Part shown: positions 11,897 through 24,305 of the stretch, one piece after another | Position numbering within the stretch: position 1 is the stretch's first letter | How the letters are laid out: each line of letters opens with the position of its first letter | Source of the DNA: Lamellibrachia columna | Taxonomy: Eukaryota; Annelida; Polychaeta; Sabellida; Siboglinidae | Length of the DNA stretch: 64,000 nucleotides | NCBI GenBank assembly: GCA_963662155.1 | Contig: OY759262.1 | Location: 13,158,282 to 13,222,281, forward strand | Direction of reading: 5' to 3' | Made by a program: the position numbers and the translations under genes | The notes under the pieces: generated by a model | Told to the model about the DNA's origin: nothing | The model's database searches: none | Seen by the model: only the letters and a program-made list of their open reading frames with translations

Positions 11897-12438
11897 AACG
11901 GCAAGAGGACGACAACACAACGACAAGAGGACGATAACACAACGGCAAGAGGACAGCAATACAACGACAAGAGGATGACAACACAAAGGCAAGAGGATGA
12001 CACCACAACGGCAAGAGGATGACAACACAACGGCAAGTGAACGACAACACAACGGCAAGAGGACGACACCACAACGGCAAGAGGACGACAACACAACGGG
12101 CAAGAGGACGGCAACACAACGGCAAGAGGACGACAACACAATGGAAAGAGGACGACACCACAATGGCAAGATGGTGACAGTATTACGACAAGAGAACGAC
12201 AACACAACGGCAAGAGGACGACAATACAACGACAAGAGGACGACAACACAACGGTAAGAGGACGACAACACAACGATAAGAGGACGACAACACAACGGCA
12301 AGAAGACGACACCACAACGACAAGAGGACAGCAATGCAAAGGCAAGAGGACGACAACACAACGGCAAGAGGACGACAACACAACGGCAAGAGGATGACAA
12401 CACAACAACAAGAGGACGATAACACAATAGCAAGAGGA
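11897..12438. repeat. 22-bp minisatellite, about 24 copies, possibly amplified from a SINE
   Basis: The unit CAACGGCAAGAGGACGACAA (plus CA) is repeated about 24 times with frequent substitutions. The core GGCAAGAGGA resembles the SINE segment GGCAGCAAGAGGATTCG, SINE-like sequence flanks the array on the left, and GCAAGAGGATCCGGTGTTC on the right matches the SINE's GTCCGGTGTTC. As 22 is not a multiple of three, all three frames carry a 22-residue periodic translation, which explains the roughly 200-residue open frames here. Confidence 0.85.
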
Positions 12439-12440
12439 TC

Positions 12441-13146
12441 CGGTGTTCAGGTGCTCAACAACGGGGTGACTTACTTACGATAGACCAATAAGTTCCAGAA
12501 GTGCAGAGAGTGTTTCCAGTATAAAAATAAGGATGATATACGGGATACCCAGTCTCTGGTGTTCCGGTTTCCCCATGTTGGTGTTCCCGGGTCAGGGTGG
12601 TCGACAGGCGTACTAGTTAGGGGGAAATCCGGGAAGAGGCGTGAATGAAAGCACTTGTTGCTATCACAAGTGCCGTCGTGTCGGGTTACGGACACCAACT
12701 AACTGCCGGACACACCTAGTGCTTCCGGCCCCCAAACGCCGACGTGATCTCCTTGATAAACCCTAAAGAATTACAATGTCCTTGTCAGTTAACTAGCCGA
12801 GGAGAGGTCTTAGCACAGCAGTGGAAATACAGTTATGATGATGATGATGATCAGTGCCTGATTAACAATGTGGGGGGTGGCTGGTACCAACTTTTGTGGG
12901 GGCCTTAATCGAATGCGTGAAAAGACGAATATCGAGAGGTGTGGTATTGACAATGTAAGCAACCCCTTATTTTAACGTTCATTCAACTATGTTTGAACAT
13001 AGGCATTCACAGATTGTTGTCGACGACGTCATACAAACATATAGACGTGAAGATACAGCGTATAGAATAGTGCCGTACAAGTTCTCCTGAGAAAACACAG
13101 AGTAACATCCAAAAGTACCACTTGTACCATGGTTAATCCGGCACAA
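12441..13146. other. unannotated stretch
   Basis: No gene is recognised. A short GATGAT run is present at 12836-12851. Confidence 0.5.
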
Positions 13147-13236
<90 letters not shown>

Positions 13237-13262
13237 ATGATGAAGATGACGATGGCGATGGT
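13147..13262. repeat. ATG trinucleotide microsatellite
   Basis: About 29 perfect copies of ATG to 13234, then degenerate GATGAAGATGACGATGG repeats. On the minus strand it reads as poly-His, which I do not take as coding. Confidence 0.95.
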
Positions 13263-15587
13263 GACGACGTGAAAGGATGGAAGAACGACGATGTGATGTC
13301 ATATTTTTGCTTCCAAAATGGTGACACCAGACAGAGTGGGAACAGTGAGGAGACACTACTGACTATAATGCAGAGGACAACGAAAACTAACATAATTATA
13401 GCCACCATAAAATTATGTCAACCGTTCAGCAGTGAATCTCCACGCGCGCCTAAGTAAACAGCCGTCATCTGATATGCCGTAGACCGTCGTAAAAACCCGG
13501 CGGTCTGTTCAGATACTATCGTTAATATCTCCAACGTGGTTGTAGCGAAGTATCAATAAAATCTAGATAAACAACGCACGCGGGCGGCCGTAACAGCGCA
13601 GCTTCGACATCGACGTCTCGCCAGTTTTCCTCTCGTTCAGTCGACTACATAACCGATGACGTCAGGATGCATCACGGGCAGTCATCGCCAAGTGCAGGGC
13701 GCGCTGGGCCGGGCTCTATCGACAGACGGCCACCCGACCGGCGATCGACGCGCTGGCACGTGCGGCGAGAGGGCGCCGTGATACGGACAGCCGCGGGGAG
13801 GCAGCGGCAGCTGTAGACGGGCAGCGAGCGAGGCGCGCAGTAAAACGAGGAATCCAGACAGTGGGTGAAGCGCCGGGAACGGGTCGGAAATGTGATTGAC
13901 CATTAAAATGTATGCGGAGTGACAATCGCACGAGCGCGCAGCTGTCAGCGCCCGTCCGTTCGCAGCGGGTGGGTTTGATGGCTGCATTAACACGTCTCGT
14001 CGCCAAGTCGGCTTCCGGTTTAACCGGCAACGATGCGGTTTTCAAGAGTTTAGATTCACGTTGTGAAGCCTTCCATTTCTCAAGGGCTTCTCATTTATGT
14101 GGACAGATCATGAAAAATCGAACTTTTTTGTCTTCTTCTTCCCCCTTAGTTCTTTGCGGGGTAGAGTCCACATCACTTAGTCCGCTCCGCCCTCTTGACG
14201 AGTCCTCTCCATCCATCGCGATCTTCTGCCGTTCTCTACCACTCTCGGCTGTTTAAAGTCTCACTTAACCTTGTCACACTTAATTTCGGCCTTCCTCTTC
14301 TTAGGCTCTACTACTACTTTCTACCACCTTCTTCTTTTTTCTATTCTCTCTTTGTCAACATGCAGCAGTCAATCTTTCGTCACTCATTCTCTTTATATTT
14401 GCAATTTTTACTGTTCATTGTACTATATAGGGTCTATCCGCTTCGTAAATTATCCAAGGTTATACAGGCAGTCATACAATTTCCGTGCTTCGCGCAGAAC
14501 TACAGTTCTTCAGAATGTTTAGCGAGCCGCCATTTTCATGACGCACTTCCAGAAGGCCGGATTTCCGCTGTTACGAGAGAAGATGAGTTGAACGGAAGAT
14601 GGATATAGACCCAGCAAACCGCAGCCACCGGACACGCGAGTATTTCGCAAACTCAATACTGAATCAAAATTTAACGACTTCACGATTTTAGTTAGATCCA
14701 AACCGATTCTTTCTCAGAGCGGAGAACGTTTTTGTGGCGACACCGGTAGGGCAGCGATTTTGAGGCAGTAGACCCATCTGTTTATGGGACGTTTTTGCAT
14801 TCTGAATACTTTTTATGAACAGGAAATTGAGGATATATGACTACGGCACTTAAGCTGTGCACACGTTAAGTTCATACAGTGTCAGCTGGACGCGTATACA
14901 TGTCAAACAACTAAAGAAATTGTATAGGATTTGACGAAAACTGCTGCATGTTGATCGGGCATACAACAATGTGTGCTGTTGGTAGTAGATTTTGGCATAA
15001 ACATGTTTTACTTCTATTTTAATAAATTAGTAATTCCGCACACACTATTCTTTAGCACTGATTTCAATTGAAAAAAACTATAAAAAATTCTACAAAGAGG
15101 TATCCTTGCGCTTAAGGCGTGACGTTGTCCCAACCACAACGCGCGAGCACAATTACGCAACTTGCAAAGGAACCGTGTCCAGCACTGGTCGTCTATAATG
15201 GGCGGGTTTCTACGGGCACACCCGTAAATATCTTAAAGTTGCGACCTGCCAAAACTGGGGTGCTGACCATACGTCCATATTATGTCGCAACACTAAATAT
15301 CTTTCCACACCTTAGATGACCTCGTTTCTTTCCTCCAACACCACGAATGCGCCACGTTTGAATGTGGTTAAACAGGCCGCAGTTACACGTGTGGAAACTG
15401 ACCAGCACTGTTAGGTTAAACCAAAAAAATTACCAGCACTGTTAGGTTAAACCAGAAAAAGGAAAACAGGTGGGACCAGACCCCGACGAGCAGGAACCAC
15501 CAAGTGAACGGGTGATGAGAGATTTCCACAACGAACACGGGGAGCAGAAGAGGATGGTTTTGGAAGGAGAGAACGACTAACACTTAG
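13263..15587. other. unannotated stretch with a CpG-rich patch
   Basis: No gene is recognised. 13560-14030 is clearly GC- and CpG-rich with several overlapping frames on both strands and could be a regulatory or unrecognised exonic patch. A short direct duplication around ACCAGCACTGTTAGG lies at about 15400-15460. Confidence 0.5.
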
Positions 15588-16470
15588 CTAGAGGGATACA
15601 AGTAGCTAGAGGGATAGCTAGAGGGATACAAGTAGCTAGGGGGATAGCTAGAGGGATACAAGTAGCTAGAGGGATAGCTAGAGGGATACAAGTAGCTAGA
15701 GGGATAGCTAGAGGGATACAAGTAGCTAGAGGGATAGCTAGAGGGGATACAAGTAGCTAGAGGGATAGCTAGAGGGATACAAGTAGATAAAGGGATAGCT
15801 AGAGGGATACAAGTAGCTAGAGGGATAGCTAGAGGGATATAAGTAGCTAGAGGGATAGCTAGAGGGATACAAGTAGCTAGAGGGATAGCTAGAGGGATAC
15901 AAGTAGCTAGAGGGATAGCTAGAGGGATACAAGTAGCTAGAGGGATAGCAAGAGGGATACAAGTAGCTAGAGGGATAGCTAGAGGGATACAAGTAGCTAG
16001 AAGGATAGCTAGAGGGATACAAGTAGCTAGAAGGATAGCTAGAGGGATACAAGTAGCTAGAGGGATAGCTAGAGGGATACAAGTAGCTAGAGGGATAGCT
16101 AGAGGGATACAAGTAGCTAGAGGGATACAAGTAGCTAGAGGGATAGCTAGAGGGATACAAGTAGCTAGAGGGATAGCTAGAGGGATACAAGTAGCTAGAG
16201 GGATACAAGTAGCTAGAGGGATAGCTAGAGGGATACAAGTAGCTAGAGGGATAGCTAGAGGGGTACAAGTAGCTAGAGGGATAGCTAGAGGGATACAAGT
16301 AGCTAGAGGGATACAAGTAGCTAGAGGGATAGCTAGAGGGATACAAGTAGCTAGAGGGATAGCTAGAGGGATACAAGTAGCTAGAGAGATAGCTAGAGGG
16401 ATACAAGTAGCTAGAGAGATAGCTAGAGGGATACAAGTAGCTAGAGGGATAGCTAGAGGGATACAAGTAA
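15588..16470. repeat. 30/18-bp composite minisatellite, about 880 bp
   Basis: Built from a 12-bp block AGCTAGAGGGAT and a 6-bp block ACAAGT. Most units are 12+12+6 (30 bp), with interspersed 12+6 (18 bp) units. There are only a few substitutions. As all unit lengths divide by three, two minus-strand frames stay open for 265-296 residues (CIPLAIPLAT and YPSSYPSSYL periodicities); these are repeat artefacts. Confidence 0.95.
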
Positions 16471-16567
16471 ACAAACGTTTTTTCTAATGTACTTATCCCG
16501 TCCCCTGTGACAACCCTAGGCGTCTTACACTTCACCCTATGACGTACCTCTTAATTCCAACTACAAT

Positions 16568-17758
16568 TCTCTGTGAGCCAGACATACACGTTGTAATCAA
16601 TGCTCTGTGAGCCAGACATACACGTTGTAATCAATGCTCTGTGAGCCAGACATACACGTTGTAATCAATGCTCTGTGAGCCAGACGTACACGTTGTAATC
16701 AATGCTCTGTGAGCCAGACATACACGTTGTAATCAATGCTCTGTGAGCCAGACATACACGTTGTAATCAATGCTCTGTGAGCCAGACATACACGTTGTAA
16801 TCAATGCTCTGTGAGCCAGACATACACGTTGTAATCAATGCTCTGTGAGCCAGACATACACGTTGTAATCAATGCTCTGTGAGCCAGACATACACGTTGT
16901 AATCAATGCTCTGTGAGCCAGACGTACACTTTGTAATCAATGCTCTGTGAGCCAGACATACACGTTGTAATCAATGCTCTGTGAGCCAGACGTACACGTT
17001 GTAATCAATGCTCTGTGAGCCAGACATACACGTTGTAATCAATGCTCTGTGAGCCAGACATACACGTTGTAATCAATGCTCTGTGAGCCAGACATACACG
17101 TTGTAATCAATGCTCTGTGAGCCAGACGTACACTTTGTAATCAATGCTCTGTGAGCCAGACATACACGTTGTAATCAATGCTCTGTGAGCCAGACGTACA
17201 CGTTGTAATCAATGCTCTGTGAGCCAGACATACACGTTGTAATCAATGCTCTGTGAGCCAGACATACACGTTGTAATCAATGCTCTGTGAGCCAGACATA
17301 CACGTTGTAATCAATGCTCTGTGAGCCAGACATACACGTTGTAATCAATGCTCTGTGAGCCAGACGTACACGTTGTAATCAATGCTCTGTGAGCCAGACA
17401 TACACGTTGTAATCAATGCTCTGTGAGCCAGACATACACGTTGTAATCAATGCTCTGTGAGCCAGACATGCACGTTGTAAACAATGCTCTGTGAGCCAGA
17501 CGTACACGTTGTAATCAATGCTCTGTGAGCCAGACGTACACGTTGTAATCAATGCTCTGTGAGCCAGACATACACGTTGTAATCAATGCTCTGTGAGCCA
17601 GACATACACGTTGTAATCAATTCTCTGTGAGCCAGACATGCACGTTGTAAACAATGCTCTGTGAGCCAGACGTACACGTTGTAATCAATGCTCTGTGAGC
17701 CAGACGTACACGTTGTAATCAATGCTCTGTGAGCCAGACGTACACGTTGTAATCAATG
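16568..17758. repeat. 34-bp satellite-like array, 35 copies
   Basis: The unit (CTCTGTGAGCCAGACATACA, then CGTTGTAATCAATG) is repeated 35 times with no length changes. Substitutions are few and shared: ACATACA or ACGTACA, a CACTTTG variant near 16925 and 17129 (204 bp, six units apart), and a CATGCACG..AAACAATG variant near 17467 and 17637 (170 bp, five units apart). This points to block duplications of five or six units. Confidence 0.95.
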
Positions 17759-17808
17759 CGCGAAAGCTGTTCGTTCCCACATTTACACCATTGTCCTTAG
17801 TCGTGCAG

Positions 17809-17884
17809 GTACTCGTTTACACAGCGGAGTGAATTTGGGCAACATGGGATGTACGAAACTGCCCAGGCTTCGAGGTGGCAAGAT
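17809..17884 (-). mobile_element. SINE fragment (middle part)
   Basis: GTACTCGTTTACAC, GGCAACATGGGATG and AAACTGCCCAGGCTTC match, in order, the minus-strand SINE at 60437-60756 (GTACTCATTTATAC, GGCAACATGGGACG). Both ends are missing. Confidence 0.7.
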
Positions 17885-17893
17885 GATCGGAAC

Positions 17894-17934
17894 ACCGGTC
17901 ACCGGTCACCAATCAATGGTCACCGGTCACCGGT
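17894..17934. repeat. Cluster of GGTCACC heptamers
   Basis: Four GGTCACC copies in two blocks separated by AATCAAT. Each block is CGGTCACCGGTCACC-like and the whole is close to an inverted repeat, with mismatches. Confidence 0.8.
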
Positions 17935-19420
17935 CCCATCGGCTGTGATTCAATGCTGCACGCTGTGCTATTGCGGGTAGCGTGGAGAGAGGCGCACACA
18001 AGGCATGTGTTGCCAACACAGAATGAGCGGACATTACAGAATGGCCAGACTTGTGGAGACACCTCGTCGAGATGGCTGGGACGAGGAGCTGGCGACAGCA
18101 GTGATACGACCATCTACCACGCTGGAGACAGAAGGAGAGGAACTAAGCAAAACTCTCCTGTCTGGTAATCGTCAACACCAAATACCCTGGCAGATGGCAC
18201 AAGTGGCAGGTCTCGAAAGACGAAAGATCAATACTTTTATCAGTTTCAATCAACATGCTTTTGCGAAATGATATCAGCCTTCTGCAACGGTTGTCATGTT
18301 TTCTCTCTGATGAACAAGTGTGATGGTCACGCATCACTGATTACTGTCAGTGAATCGTGTCCGTTTCCCCAGAGCTATATTATATAAAAAAGTTAAATCG
18401 TAAAGTTTAACGAACTTCCGTTTCACACAAACTCAATTAGGATCTTCTGCGCCAATGTTGAACAGATGTACGTGCAAATGTTGAACATATGTACGTGCAA
18501 ATGTTGAACAGATGTACGTGCAAATGAAAATAAAACACTTATCGGTCATATATAGTGCAGTTCGACTTTTCCCAGGTCGTCAACATGCCAAGTTACTATG
18601 ACCTGATAATTACACAGTGGACATGTGTCCACTGTGTCGCAAATAGTCCACTAAAGGTCAGTGTCGTACAGGTAGAAAAAGTGGCTGATCTTAGTAGCGT
18701 TCTGGGTCTCAACCGAGACGGCATGATGACTTATGTAACGATTTCACAGATAATTATCAGAAACCTTTCATAACATTTGATGTGGTTATATTTATTGTAT
18801 TGGTTGCACTGTTTACCTGCGTGTAGACATGTTCGTAGATATGACGTAAGGGCATGGGTCACATTTCTTGTGCAAAAGTAATTTGACGAAAATATCTTGT
18901 AAATTGTTAAATATATATGCCTATGATAATTATTGATATGTGTATTTTGGTGCAAAGGCCAGATGCAATGGGTCTGTAGTTGAATGACTTTCCATTCGAA
19001 ATACGTATGTGTATGAGTGTGAGCGGGCGTGTGCGTGCGTGCGTGCGGGCGTGCGTGCGTGCCTGTAGGTGGGCGCGGTGATGGTGGTTGGATGGGCGCG
19101 ATGAAAATGAGTGGGCGGCGGTGTGACGGCCAATAAACTGCCAAAGGAACAAACGATAACAAAAATTATCCGCCTGAACGAACCTATACGTACGTAGTCA
19201 ACTGGTCACGCAGCTGAGTGCGTTGACAGACATGCGGGAGTATATAGTGACACTAACGAGACGTGTTCACAGAGTCTGCTCACTCGTAGTCAAGGCAGCT
19301 ATCAAACGAAGCGTTAACCGTCCGTTTTTATGTCCTCGTCGCCAAACGTTCACAATGGTTTTCAACGTCTGTATCCCTGATTCGAAGGCGTGCTCTATTA
19401 TGAATGGCTACACAAAATAA
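17935..19420. other. unannotated stretch with small repeats
   Basis: No gene is recognised. Contents are a 23-bp unit around AATGTTGAACAGATGTACG repeated three times at 18454-18525, and a 12-bp-stem palindrome at 18612-18637 (ACACAGTGGACA, TG, then its reverse complement). A GCGT-type tract lies at 19025-19065. Confidence 0.6.
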
Positions 19421-19555
19421 AAGGTAAAGTAGTTCTTATATAGCGCGGAATTCAGTCCTACGGACTGTTCAGAACGCTTTACACTTAACCCCTGGCGGAC
19501 AAGTTCATGTCAACACCAACTCGACTTCTCTGGGAAGAATTCATCCTGGCTGCTG
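19421..19555 (-). mobile_element. SINE, 3' half, minus orientation
   Basis: AAGGTAAAGTAGTTCTTATA, TAGCGCGG, CAGTCCTACGGACTGTTCAG, CGCTTTACACTTAACCCCTG and CTTCTCTGGGAAGAATTCA match the tail and central part of the family. The tRNA-like head is missing. Confidence 0.8.
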
Positions 19556-22224
19556 TCTATAGCCAGGTTCTCTCGCTCGAGAGTCCGATGCACAGAAAGG
19601 GACAAGAGTACGACTGGTAATGCGAAATCATTTCGCGTGAACAATAACAAAGTGTTTAGAGACGGAGGCTTCCAAATAATGAAGTCGTTTACATATGGGT
19701 TAGCTGCATGTATATTGTCAATACATTGAAAATATAATATGTCATAAATAATGTAATATTTTAAATACAGTTCCAACACAAGTTTTTTTTGTATTTTTTT
19801 AAACTTCATATTGTCATGTTGCGTAATATTACTGTTTAAGTGCTTTTAATTTTTCAACTCCGTACCAATGCAGTTTTGAAGGACTGCAATTTCTTATTTT
19901 ATTTGTACACCAAACATTTCACTCCGCATGAAATAATTACAATTCCGTCGTGCTACCAGAATACCAAGTAGCTCTCAAGTTGGAGTTGTCCGTGCATGAC
20001 CGATGACAGATGTTCGCGGCTGACCGGTTCTAACCGCACGCCGGCACACAGAAGTGTAAACGAGAACCGATTAAATGCTACGATAACGTACGCACCAACC
20101 GCGCATTGAATGCTGCCTTCATCTCCTTGATCGGTTATTGCTGTCTGATAAGGAAACCGCAAGATATCAATTGCTTAACACTGAAGTTTTTTGTGCAGAT
20201 ATATTCCATGCCTTACTAGTACACAGTATTTTGTCTTCGGAGTCACATAACTGGGTTCACTGAGCCGAAAGCGCCAGTTCGCCCGTAGGTAACGAGTCTG
20301 CACATGTCGGTTAATGGACCAGCGTTTTGCTTACCTCAGACCAATCATCCGAAGAGGTCTGCTACTTCCACGGATACCCTGGCCGCGGCCAAGGTAATCA
20401 CTCTTCCTCTCGTCGGTGGCTCGAAGGCACGCGATGCTGTTACGTCACACCATCTCGCTTTATCATTCGCCAGACCAGTCTTTCAATAGACCGACTTTCC
20501 AACGGAAAACGTGGGACTAGAGCCTGGAGAGGTGCACGTGGCAATGAGGAACAGATATTGTTGGAGTCAGCAGAGTTCGCCACCAGTGGCCGACATGGTG
20601 ATGCTGATGATATCGTATGGCAGTGATTACCCCATCCCAGTAGAATGAATATACTGTTCATGCATTCATCTGACTTAACCCTTGCCGTTGATACTCATGC
20701 AGCAAAGCGATTCTTAGCAGTATTAACGTTCAGTGGAACGGCTGTACGTAGAGGGGAAATGCCCGGGGACTGTGTGAAAACAGTCGGCCTCAGCGCATGT
20801 TTTATCGCACAAACTAAGGACAGCGTCTTTATTCCCAGCTCACATTTGCAGCACAGTGTCTCTTACGTAACGTTTGTACGGGCTCAAATCACAAGGCCCT
20901 TGCGTATATGTACGACACAACAGGCAATGCAATAGTGACTCGGCATCTACCGCTATATACTGATCCGTGTCAGTGTTTGAGTCGCCCTCGCGGGCGATGT
21001 GATGAGAGAACATCTCAGTAATAAACCACCACATGGAAGTGCGGTCACAACAATGAGTTGCTGCTCTCAACAAGACGTTGTATTCGTCCTCGACACAAGA
21101 AAGAACCTAACAAAGCAGTCTCCAGAGTGTTTGTCGTCAGAGTGGTTCACACGGCGACCGCAAACATAGTAGTTATACGTTGGACGTGGTGCAGGAGCTC
21201 ACGGTACAAGAGCTCACGGTACAAGAACCCACGGTCAACTGCTCGGTCTTTGCAGCGGACGAGGCCAAGCCAGCGCCGAACAAAGGTGACCACTCTAGGC
21301 ACTCAGGTCAGCAGGTTCACGCCCCAAGCTACGAATAAATATTTAAGGTTGGATGAAAGCTGCATTGAACAGTTCGTCAGTGTTGACGTTGCAGCTGCTG
21401 ATGTTGGCGTTTTCGTTGCTGATGCTGCTTTCTGTAGCTGCACTTAGCAGATATATGCAGAATAAAAAATATTCTATAAAATTCAATAAAAATCTATAGA
21501 AATCTAGATAATTCTATAGAATTCTACAGAGTATAGTAGAAGTTTGTATAGAAAACAATAGAATACCACAGATTCTATAGAAATAGTTTACGTCTACTTA
21601 ATTTTTCTACAGATCTGTATAAAATTTTATAGAATTGCACAGAGCATGGTAGAATATTAAAAAAAATCATCCTGTAGAATATTCTAAAAACATTATGTAC
21701 AATAGTGTAAACAAATCATGTTCAATATTAAAAAAAATGGTTAGGAATATTTTCTAAATTCAGTTGTGTCCAAAAATCATCTAGAATATTCTCTAAAAAA
21801 TATATTGATTTGTTTGCTGAGGGATGTAGCGGTAGCTGAAGCTGTAGCTGCAGCAGCGTATGCTTATTGCCTACGCGATTTACCTCATGATCGAGTCGCG
21901 TCAACATGTGCTCGGGCGGATCCCGCCAAACGCACCAAGGTTAGGTCGTCGAACGACTATTTCTTCGTCAGCCTTTCAGCACCAGCGCCGTCATGCGGCG
22001 TAGATCAATCAGCCACCTGCCGACGCACTTTCTCGCTTTTTTGTAGTCGAACGCGATGAAAGTTCGCCGCAGATCTCTTGCATTCGGAGTTATGCTCGGG
22101 CCGATGTCTGGGATCTGACGCAAGTATCGCCGCGTGCAAACAGCGTTTATTCAACGACATACTTGCCAGCTCGTGTTACCCGTGGGGTTATGTCTGCAAC
22201 TACCCATGCTCAGTTGTACCTCGG
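19556..22224. other. unannotated stretch
   Basis: No gene is recognised. 20300-21350 has moderate CpG, and 21450-21790 is an AT-rich tract with degenerate TCTATAGAAT/TTCTACAGA repetitions. Confidence 0.5.
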
Positions 22225-22515
22225 GGGCGGTAGTCGAGAGAATCCGGGTTCGAATCCACTTGCTGCCGTTGGTCAATTTCGTTCACCCCACGTTGCCACA
22301 GTTCACTCAACTGTAAATTAGTACCTGGGTACATATAGGGGTAGATAGGCCTATGTGAACGAATATTCTTCGCGCAGTAATTGCAGCGTGGCTGAATGTT
22401 TCCCAGAGAAGTCAAGATGGCGATGGAATGATGATCTGCCAGGGGGTGAAGTGTAAAACGCTTCGAGCAGTCCTAAGGACTGGATACCGCGCTATAGAAT
22501 AATATACCTTTATCT
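22225..22515 (+). mobile_element. SINE, 5'-truncated, plus orientation
   Basis: Starts inside the tRNA-like head with box B (CCGGGTTCGAATCC), then the central part (TTCACTCAACTGTAAATTAG, GCGTGGCTGAATGTTTCCCA), then the tail (CGAGCAGTCCTAAGGACTGG, GCGCTATAGAATAATATACC, TTTATC). Confidence 0.85.
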
Positions 22516-22997
22516 CGGGTATGGTTGCGACGGGGCACTGTTAGATATGTTCAGTCTTACTCCGGGTATGGTTGAGACGGACATATTCAACCGTACTTTG
22601 GGTACGGTTTTGGGTGTCAGTTGTACCCTAGCTACAATTACCCAGGCATATATCAAACCCATTAACCCCAGTAAGAAACGTCACGTATCTGGTGCCAACA
22701 TTAATGGGGTGACGATGCATTATTTGTAAGAGTGCCTCTGGCAAAACGATATCGAATCCGATCCAAGTTTGATCGCAGCCACTTAGCAACGTTACAGTAT
22801 CTCGAATGGCGTATACGTGTCACGCTCCCCCGGGTAAGACGGCAGACTACACAGGTGCGGCTTGCATGGTTGCACAACGATTGTGGTCGGTGGCGCCGTG
22901 CACGCCAACGCTAGCAATGGACGGCGACGCGGCAAGGAATCACTTAACTGTGTGTGCGTGTGTGCGTATATATACTCGAAAGATATATTCGACAATT

Positions 22998-23330
22998 GGG
23001 CGCGGTGGCGTAGTGGTTAGAACACCGGACTATCAATCGAGAGAATCCGGGTTCGAATCCTCTTGCTGCCACGAGCGTGTTCGTTCACTCCGCGCTGCCT
23101 CGGTTGTTTCACTCAGCTGTATAAATGTTCGTTCACTCCGCGCTGCCTCGGTTGTTTCAGCTGTATAAATGAGTAGCTGCCGATAGAAAGTGATGGGATT
23201 CCAGCGGTGGAATTATAACAACGAGCAGCTTTCGCGTAGCAATTGCAGCGTGGCTGGATTCTTCAATATAAGTTGAAATGGTGTTTGTGTGAACAGGTCT
23301 GCCAGGGGCGAAGTGTAACACGCTCTGAGT
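22998..23330 (+). mobile_element. SINE with intact tRNA-like head and internal duplication
   Basis: Begins GGGCGCGGTGGCGTAGTGG with box A, then box B GGGTTCGAATCC, so the head is tRNA-derived with both pol III promoter boxes. The block GTTCGTTCACTCCGCGCTGC..GCTGTATAAATG is duplicated at about 23079-23170. It ends in GCCAGGGGCGAAGTGTAAC and lacks the GCGCTATA tail. Confidence 0.85.
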
Positions 23331-24305
23331 AACGAATGTTAGAGGGACATGGTACAAATTGAACGCTTTGCTTTTATGGAGCGTGATAATAATTTTTTAT
23401 TATTAAAAAAATCTACATGGCGTGTTTCAATATCTAGCTATCATTGCACGACAAGACACTAATCAAGAAGATAACAGGTGCGTTCCGTTGTTACTGTAGC
23501 CAAGAATGCGCCAGGATTACCACAGTTTAACATCGGCCTCAATAGTTCTAGTTCCATATAAAGAAGTGGTAACTAATTGCGTAAGACGATATCACATCAA
23601 AGACACAGGTGTGCCACTAACATAATACGAATGAACAATGAACCAACTAAATTCAAACGATTATGTACACATTAATGTATTTATATGCCTATCTACACCT
23701 GTTTAATAATAATAATATAAGTAACGTCTCGACTTTCATGACAACACGTGCATTCTTCGAAGGTGAAACTAAGACCCCCGTCTTGATTTGGCGTGTAGAA
23801 GTTATCAAGCAGATTAAATTTCACCTACTGTGCGAGATAGTCAGCCTAAGTCAGGTGATTACCACGTTGGCACGATATATGACTATTTTATGTGTGCAAT
23901 GAACCACAGTGGATCGACGTGTTGTAAGCGTTGTCATGTCATAAAATATGTTCCGATTTGGATATCTTGACATGGTTCGTACCTGTAGAAATTCTGACGT
24001 TCCACTTGTGGCGGCAACACGTTTCTGTTACATTTGTAGTGGTGATATATCTTCTTCAATGTTTGTCAAATGGTGCGAAAAATTCATAGTTTAAAACATT
24101 CGTAAAACAGTTCATATAGCACTATTATCTGGCCTGCACCTACAAGTGTCTCTAGAATACATTTGTATTGAAATAATTGAGAAAACAGTGCAGGCATTAA
24201 TGCCAAAAATGCTATCTATAATTACGTGTAAAATGATGGATGGGCATACTGTGAAGAGCCGATTAGTCGTAAATTACCTAAGTCGAAATCTCGGAAGCAT
24301 CGTCT
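23331..24305. other. unannotated AT-rich stretch
   Basis: No gene or repeat is recognised. Confidence 0.5.

Noticed and set aside
11809..12433. Cysteine-rich frames of about 200 residues
   Set aside because: They are the 22-bp array read in all frames, giving the same 22-residue cycle three times.
13147..13262. Poly-histidine protein
   Set aside because: It is the reverse reading of an ATG microsatellite without coding context.
15584..16535. Minus-strand open frames of 296 and 265 residues
   Set aside because: Periodic translations of the 30/18-bp array, open in two frames at once.
16568..17758. CRISPR-like array
   Set aside because: The 34-bp units are directly tandem with no unique spacers, and the DNA is clearly from an animal.
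22998..23070. Functional tRNA gene
   Set aside because: Boxes A and B are present but the sequence continues into the SINE body, and acceptor pairing is not convincing.
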